The position numbers were made by a program, and so were the translations under genes. From an uncultured Clostridia bacterium (GTDB lineage: Bacteria; Bacillota; Clostridia; Oscillospirales; Acutalibacteraceae): DNA of 9,417 nt. Positions 7,103 through 9,417 of the stretch are shown piece by piece (positions within the stretch are counted from its first letter, which is position 1; every line of letters begins with the position of its first letter). The stretch covers positions 1-9,417 of the forward strand of contig CAMOWP010000067.1 of NCBI GenBank assembly GCA_946628455.1, written 5' to 3'. Under the pieces are notes generated by a model. The model was not told the origin of the DNA, did not search any database, and was given only the letters and a program-made list of their open reading frames with translations.

Positions 7103-8581
7103 CTATGCCGCTATTTTTTCATATCTTTCGTCGCACACCGCCTCAAGCATAAAGGTGTACGGGTTCAAATCTCCGCTCATAACCATATCAAACAGCCGCG
7201 GAGTACATCCCGAAACAAGGGCAACGCCCTGCTCGTTTTTCGTTACGGGCTGCTGTGTGTTCCTGCTCTGAACGTTCCAGAAAACAACGTTCGGGAGCGT
7301 GTAGCCGTTTTTCTCAAACAGCTCCTTTGCATATTCAAAATTTGTCAGCTGTGCGTTTTGGGTGCAGTAATCAAATTCCATATCCGAAATAATGTAAAGC
7401 GTTTTCGGAAGCTCCCCGGCGGGGACGTTATTTTTAACAGCCGCGTTAAGCACAAGCTCAAACACCTTTTGAATATCAGTGTTTCCGATTTCGTTGAAGG
7501 TTTCAATAAAGCGCACCTTGTCGGCAAGGGTTTCGCCCTTGATTTCAATAAGCTGCGGGTTTTCGGAAAACATAATGAAATGGTTTGCGAAGGCGCCCTT
7601 GTTGTTTTCGGCAAAAAAGATGCCGAGAGAAAGCGCAACGCTTGCAGGAATCGGGTTGCCCTGCCAGTACATAGAGCCCGAGGTGTCAATAACCGCAAGT
7701 GCGTTTTCAAGACTCTCTTTCCTCTCAAGCGCATTCCAGGTTGTGTTGATAACAGCCTCCTGCTGAGCGGAAACGGGCTCGTGCCTCCAGTTATACCCAA
7801 GCTCGCAGAGCGGGCGCACCAGCTCATACGGGGCAAGAGTGCCCGTGTTCATTTTTGCCTCGCCTGTGTTAACTCTCTCAAGAAAGGCGCTGTAACGCTC
7901 CTTATCGTTATTTAAGAATGCACGGCGGTATTTGAAGAGCGCCTTTGAGGGCTGCTTTTCATAATCGAAGGTGTAATCCTTTTTTCTGAGATTGTTTTCA
8001 ATAATCTTTATGTACGCGCGCAGAGCGGTGAGCGTTTTGCGGTATTCCGCCTGCTGCATACCGAGCTTTTTTGCAAGATACTTTGCCTGATTAACCGTTT
8101 CAGCGCTGCTTGCGTTAACTGAGGGAAGCCACTTTGCAAGGAGAGTAACCTCCTTATTTTCATTCATAGCCTTAATATCCGCTTTAAGCGTTTTTTCAAT
8201 GTAGCTTACCGCCTGTGCCTCGCAGGGAGTTTTGAGAAGCGTGAGCAAATCGTCAAACCTGCCGTACTCCGCAAAATATTCAATATTCCTTTTAACGGAG
8301 GACGCCTTGTTTTGCGCAAGCCATTTGATAATTGTTCTGAAAACTCTGCGTTCGCCGAGGCCGCCGCGGATATCTCTTGCAAAGAAAAGTATTTTCATTG
8401 CAAGGTCGGGATTTTCCGTATACGCTCTTATAAAGCGGTGGATGATTTCCTCATCCTCAGCACTTCTTAGCGCGCCGATTGTTGCAAAAAGGTCAACGCA
8501 GTAATCCGTTGAGCTTTTATTTGTCATTGCTCCGTTTTCGGTTCTCGTTTTATTCGCTTCATTTTTGATTGCGTCAAGCAT
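7103..8581 (-). CDS. DUF2828 protein: Ro60/TROVE-like helical domain plus vWA domain
   Basis: The 492-residue protein carries DUF2828 (PF11443) features: ARDIRGGLGERRVF (68-81), YGRFDDLL (106-113), AKWLPS (149-154) and EYRKTLTALR (179-188) in the helical N-terminal half. The C-terminal half is a von Willebrand A domain: AVIDTSGSM (296-304) supplies the MIDAS residues D299, S301 and S303, Thr368 lies in GNTD, and Asp400 in ISDMEFD. PNVVFWNVQS (430-439) follows. As I recall, the family is related to the Ro60/TROVE-vWA RNA-binding proteins that hold Y RNAs and misfolded RNAs. Upstream lie tandem tRNA-like RNAs and downstream rtcB, which fits an RNA-binding role in RNA repair. The start has AAGGAGG (8596-8590) 8 nt upstream. 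The RNA-binding role is inferred; family membership is read from motifs. Confidence 0.85.
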   Translation of the reverse strand: MLDAIKNEANKTRTENGAMTNKSSTDYCVDLFATIGALRSAEDEEIIHRFIRAYTENPDLAMKILFFARDIRGGLGERRVFRTIIKWLAQNKASSVKRNIEYFAEYGRFDDLLTLLKTPCEAQAVSYIEKTLKADIKAMNENKEVTLLAKWLPSVNASSAETVNQAKYLAKKLGMQQAEYRKTLTALRAYIKIIENNLRKKDYTFDYEKQPSKALFKYRRAFLNNDKERYSAFLERVNTGEAKMNTGTLAPYELVRPLCELGYNWRHEPVSAQQEAVINTTWNALERKESLENALAVIDTSGSMYWQGNPIPASVALSLGIFFAENNKGAFANHFIMFSENPQLIEIKGETLADKVRFIETFNEIGNTDIQKVFELVLNAAVKNNVPAGELPKTLYIISDMEFDYCTQNAQLTNFEYAKELFEKNGYTLPNVVFWNVQSRNTQQPVTKNEQGVALVSGCTPRLFDMVMSGDLNPYTFMLEAVCDERYEKIAA

Positions 8582-8602
8582 AATTTCATCCTCCTTAAAA
8601 CA

Positions 8603-8619
8603 GTTTAAAAATTCAAGGC
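8603..8619. repeat. 17-bp direct repeat, copy 1
   Basis: GTTTAAAAATTCAAGGC (plus strand) is identical to 9001-9017. Each copy spans the 3' end of a tRNA-like unit and its downstream spacer. This copy is followed, in transcription direction, by the DUF2828 ribosome binding site. Confidence 0.9.
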
Positions 8620-8708
8620 GCTTGCGGGTTGCGTGCCCGCATTATCGGCGTGAAGATTAACAGTCTTCTGCCCCGAGGTTATGCATCTTCTTCGCTGTAA
8701 GCGCCTTT
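8612..8708 (-). ncRNA. tRNA-like array unit with Asn(GUU)-type anticodon arm, next to the DUF2828 gene
   Basis: The unit runs AAAGGCGCTT-ACAGCGA ... AAGCGCC-TTGAA. GGCGCTT (8705-8699) pairs perfectly with AAGCGCC (8623-8617). Inside are an anticodon-like arm GAAGA/TCTTC with loop CTGTTAA (8668-8652; anticodon GTT, as in tRNA-Asn) and a T-arm-like hairpin GCGGG/CCCGC with loop CACGCAA (8640-8624), whose loop has lost the TTCRA consensus. The space of about 30 nt before the anticodon arm has no proper D-arm, and the variable region is 11 nt. At 89 nt from stem end to stem end, it cannot be a normal tRNA. It lies just before the leader of the DUF2828 gene. Confidence 0.7.
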
Positions 8709-8751
8709 AACAAGATGCTATGCTATACCTGCCGTGGCATTTCTTATAATC
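8709..8751 (-). other. Spacer between two array units with a weak hairpin
   Basis: This 43-nt stretch holds no gene. AAGAT (8753-8749) pairs with ATCTT (8716-8712), partly overlapping the preceding unit end. A small TGC-CACG-GCA hairpin is inside, and AGCAT occurs twice in tandem. It may be the remains of a further unit, but it lacks the AAAGG and CCTTGAA marks. Confidence 0.3.
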
Positions 8752-8813
8752 TTCAAGGTACGCTTTTGATAACAGTTTTTAAGACTGATTCAGCTGTTGC
8801 TGTGTGTACCTTT
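8752..8813 (-). ncRNA. Short array unit with Leu(UAA)-type anticodon loop
   Basis: The unit runs AAAGGTACAC-ACAGCAA ... GCGTACC-TTGAA. GGTACAC (8810-8804) pairs with GCGTACC (8763-8757) at six of seven positions. The core is only about 40 nt. It has an AGC/GCT mini-arm and an anticodon-like arm CAGT/ACTG with loop CTTAAAA (8783-8777), the exact loop of tRNA-Leu(UAA). There is no T-arm or long variable arm, so it is a heavily reduced tRNA mimic. The end of the 80-codon reading frame overlaps it. Confidence 0.6.
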
Positions 8814-9021
8814 CGATAGCGAAATGCAAACAATCGACCATTCTTAGTATATTGCTGTCAGCATCTTTTAACGAGACGCATACGGTGTCGGAGTTAACCC
8901 GACATGGAATTTCCGAGAATTTGCTGAAAGCGTCTCTGCCCATAACAGCCGTAACGTCGGTTAATAGGCTGCAATTGCCGTTACCCGCCACAAGCTGTAG
9001 GTTTAAAAATTCAAGGCACAA
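8779..9021 (-). CDS. Doubtful 80-codon reading frame inside the RNA array
   Basis: The frame is open from a TTG inside the 3' stem of the Phe-like unit to a TAA inside the Leu-like unit. The translation reads like a plausible protein (for example TDVTAVMGRDAFSKFSEIP near residues 21-39). However, there is no ribosome binding site before TTG 9021, before the internal GTG (8991) or before the internal ATG (8943). Codon use (CTA, TTA, CGG, AGG) is unlike the flanking genes. Both ends overlap structured RNA. The middle also contains paired stretches (GAGACGC with GCGTCTC; hairpin GTCGG-GTTAACT-CCGAC at 8905-8889). I do not recognise any family. It is listed so that the 196-nt gap between units (8814-9009) is described. 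Confidence 0.2.
   Translation of the reverse strand: MCLEFLNLQLVAGNGNCSLLTDVTAVMGRDAFSKFSEIPCRVNSDTVCVSLKDADSNILRMVDCLHFAIERYTQQQLNQS
9001..9017. repeat. 17-bp direct repeat, copy 2
   Basis: Identical to 8603-8619. It spans the 3' end and spacer after the Phe-like unit. The two copies are 398 bp apart and flank the two units nearest the DUF2828 gene, which suggests array growth by duplication or recombination. Confidence 0.9.
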
Positions 9022-9112
9022 TTTCGGGCGGGATTCGAACCCGCATCACGAGGATTTTTAGTCCTCTGCTATCCATTTAGCTACCTATAAATCAATTGCT
9101 GTTTGTGCCTTT
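9010..9112 (-). ncRNA. tRNA-like array unit carrying a Phe-like core
   Basis: The unit runs AAAGGCACAA-ACAGCAA ... TTGTGCC-TTGAA. GGCACAA (9109-9103) pairs perfectly with TTGTGCC (9021-9015), and AAGG/CCTT extends the stem. The core at 9022-9090 is a tRNA lacking a proper acceptor stem of its own. It abuts the preceding unit directly: TTGAA ends at 9113 and AAAGG starts at 9112. Confidence 0.75.
9022..9090 (-). pseudogene. Phe-like tRNA core with anticodon AAA, no acceptor stem of its own
   Basis: Minus strand: D-arm GCTA-AATGGA-TAGC; anticodon arm GAGGA-CTAAAAA-TCCTC (9066-9050); variable GTGAT; canonical T-arm GCGGG-TTCGAAT-CCCGC. The anticodon arm differs from the usual bacterial tRNA-Phe arm (loop CTGAAAA) by G34 to A34. 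Unmodified A34 in a Phe-type tRNA is essentially never seen in bacteria. The bases where an acceptor stem should be (TTATAGG opposite CCGAAAT) pair poorly, and no CCA is encoded. It is not expected to decode. Confidence 0.7.
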
Positions 9113-9223
9113 TTCAAGGTGCCTTAAATATCATACGGGAGTCGGACCCGTTTCCCCTTGCCTATAAAGCAAGTGTTCTCCGTCAGAACTAATGGTATTT
9201 TTTCGCTTGCTGCAAGCACCTTT
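9113..9223 (-). ncRNA. tRNA-like array unit carrying an Ile(UAU)-like core
   Basis: The unit runs AAAGGTGCTT-GCAGCAA ... AGGCACC-TTGAA. GGTGCTT (9220-9214) pairs with AGGCACC (9124-9118), six Watson-Crick pairs plus one G-T. The 5' linker contains GCAGCAAGCGA and an A-run before the inner tRNA-like core. The linker can also form a local GCTTG/CAAGC hairpin that competes with the closing stem. Confidence 0.75.
9127..9198 (-). pseudogene. tRNA-Ile(UAU)-like cloverleaf, probably non-decoding
   Basis: Minus strand: acceptor ATACCAT with ATGATAT (one C-A mismatch); D-arm GTTC-TGACGGA-GAAC; anticodon arm CTTGC-TTTATAG-GCAAG (9173-9157, anticodon TAT); variable GGGAA; T-arm ACGGG-TCCGACT-CCCGT. The T-loop has C instead of the near-invariant T55. 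The 3' end reads T-TAA rather than CCA. UAU anticodons are rare in bacteria, which usually read AUA with a lysidine-modified CAU anticodon. The whole core sits inside the outer stem of its unit. Confidence 0.65.
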
Positions 9224-9224
9224 G

Positions 9225-9300
9225 TGGTGCACTGTAAAGGAATTGAACCTTTGACCCCAAAATTAAAAGTTTCGTGCTCTTCCGACTGAGCTAACAGTGC
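9225..9300 (-). tRNA. tRNA-Lys(UUU)-like gene, intact cloverleaf, apparent encoded CCA
   Basis: Minus strand, 76 nt: acceptor GCACTGT/ACAGTGC (7 bp perfect); T8-A9; D-arm GCTC-AGTCGGAA-GAGC; anticodon arm CGAAA-CTTTTAA-TTTTG (9274-9258, anticodon TTT); variable GGGTC; T-arm AAAGG-TTCAATT-CCTTT; discriminator A; CCA at 9227-9225. Every invariant base I checked is present, so it could be a working tRNA-Lys. The anticodon stem is AU-rich with a G-T pair, and the body differs a lot from typical bacterial tRNA-Lys (GGGTCGT acceptor). The CCA may instead be the 3' strand of the unit's closing stem (GCACC). Confidence 0.75.
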
Positions 9301-9324
9301 ATTTTTTTGCTTCGCTTACACCTT
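9226..9324 (-). ncRNA. First array unit, outer stem around the tRNA-Lys-like core (weaker version)
   Basis: The 5' side reads AAGGTGTAAGCGAAG followed by an A-run, and the 3' side reads GCACC then ACAAAGG. GGTGT can pair with GCACC (one G-T), but it competes with the acceptor stem of the tRNA-Lys core, and the TTGAA tail is missing. The linker (AAGCGAAG then A7-T) closely resembles that of the following unit (AAGCGA then A6-T). I infer that this is the parent-like or least modified unit. Confidence 0.5.
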
Positions 9325-9350
9325 ACCACATTCTTCCGAAATAATCTTGG

Positions 9351-9379
9351 AAAAAAAGTTGCGGTTCGTTTGCGACCGC
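9351..9379 (-). terminator. Intrinsic terminator of an upstream minus-strand unit
   Basis: On the minus strand GCGGT (9379-9375) pairs with ACCGC (9365-9361), with an inner CG/CG after a bulge. AAC and a run of seven T follow (9357-9351). It would stop transcription entering from the right, so the array promoter should lie in the roughly 27 bp between this site and 9324, or transcripts read through. I see no convincing promoter there. Confidence 0.6.
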
Positions 9380-9417
9380 TGCCGGTGGCAGATGAAGGGA
9401 GCAATAAGAACTGCCGA
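9380..9417. other. Palindromic stretch at the right edge, no gene assigned
   Basis: CTGCC-GGT-GGCAG (9379-9391) is a small hairpin, followed by GATGAAGGGAGC. The sequence style resembles dispersed palindromic repeats common in gut clostridial genomes, but this is only an impression, and the element is cut by the window edge. The minus strand is open from the edge to a stop near 9319, without recognisable protein character. Confidence 0.2.

Noticed and set aside
6546..7152. Long plus-strand open frames opposite rtcB
   Set aside because: They are antisense shadows of a clear RtcB coding frame, have no family resemblance and no ribosome binding sites.
7345..7915. Open frames overlapping the DUF2828 gene in other frames and on the opposite strand
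   Set aside because: The DUF2828 frame carries all conserved motifs, including the MIDAS residues; the others are low-complexity shadows.
8877..8937. GAGACGC/GCGTCTC pair enclosing GTCGG-GTTAACT-CCGAC as a fifth full tRNA-like unit
   Set aside because: A 7-bp match is likely to occur by chance once in a region this size, and the stretch lacks the AAAGG and CCTTGAA marks, so it is only mentioned with the doubtful reading frame.
8612..9300. CRISPR array as explanation of the repeats
   Set aside because: Repeat marks are short, form the two halves of a stem around each unit, and unit lengths vary from 62 to 111 nt; there are no regular 25-40 nt direct repeats or cas genes.
9301..9350. Promoter for the array, GATTAT (9346-9341) as -10
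   Set aside because: Only four of six bases match and no -35 box is found at 16-18 bp, so no promoter is claimed.
9319..9417. Minus-strand frame open from the right edge
   Set aside because: It runs through a terminator hairpin and its T-run, and its translation has no recognisable domain; it is probably non-coding.

Overview
The window looks like chromosomal DNA from a low-to-mid GC Firmicute, most likely a gut clostridium of the Oscillospiraceae/Ruminococcaceae type. Reasons: strong AAGGAGG-type ribosome binding sites, extended -10 promoters (TGnTATAAT), an arabinose-glycan degradation operon and family resemblances. This is inferred from general sequence character; no taxonomic marker gene is present.

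Left part (1-5680). A minus-strand pair comes first: the N-terminus of a secreted or membrane-anchored protein that runs off the left edge, and a hemolysin-III/PAQR membrane protein (TrhA-like). A divergent plus-strand alpha/beta hydrolase with an N-terminal membrane anchor follows. Then comes a plus-strand operon with its own promoter: an MFS sugar transporter of GPH/SLC45 type, a GH127 (DUF1680) glycosidase that overlaps it by 8 bp, and an acidic lipoprotein of unknown function. A 12-bp hairpin at 5649-5676 ends this operon and also serves the converging minus-strand unit. The likely pathway is import of small L-arabinofuranose-containing sugars and their hydrolysis in the cytoplasm.

Right part (5689-9324), all on the minus strand, is the striking region. 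In transcription order it holds an array of tRNA-like RNA units (9324 to 8612), a DUF2828 protein (Ro60/TROVE-like helical part plus a von Willebrand A domain with intact MIDAS), the RNA ligase RtcB, and about 160 nt of further structured RNA before the shared terminator. The layout matches the known bacterial Ro60-Y RNA-RtcB RNA-repair operons in logic, but with DUF2828 in place of Ro60 and a multi-unit array in place of one or two Y RNAs.

Four array units share one design: AAAGG-YRC-NN-RCAGCRA at the 5' side and NN-GYRCC-TTGAA at the 3' side. The variable bases co-vary: GGTGC/GCACC, GGCAC/GTGCC, GGTAC/GTACC and GGCGC/GCGCC. This is direct evidence for a selected closing stem. A fifth, first unit has a weaker version. 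Inside the stems lie tRNA-derived cores. They grade from an intact tRNA-Lys(UUU) cloverleaf farthest from the proteins, through Ile(UAU)- and Phe(AAA)-like cloverleaves with defects, to remnants with Leu(UAA)- and Asn(GUU)-like anticodon loops next to the DUF2828 gene. The rtcB ribosome binding site is buried in a perfect 10-bp hairpin that fills most of the 35-nt gap after the DUF2828 gene.

My inference is that the DUF2828 protein binds these tRNA mimics and RtcB reseals RNA with broken ends. The array may serve as bait or sensor for anticodon nucleases, or as a Y-RNA-like tether. None of this can be proved from sequence alone.
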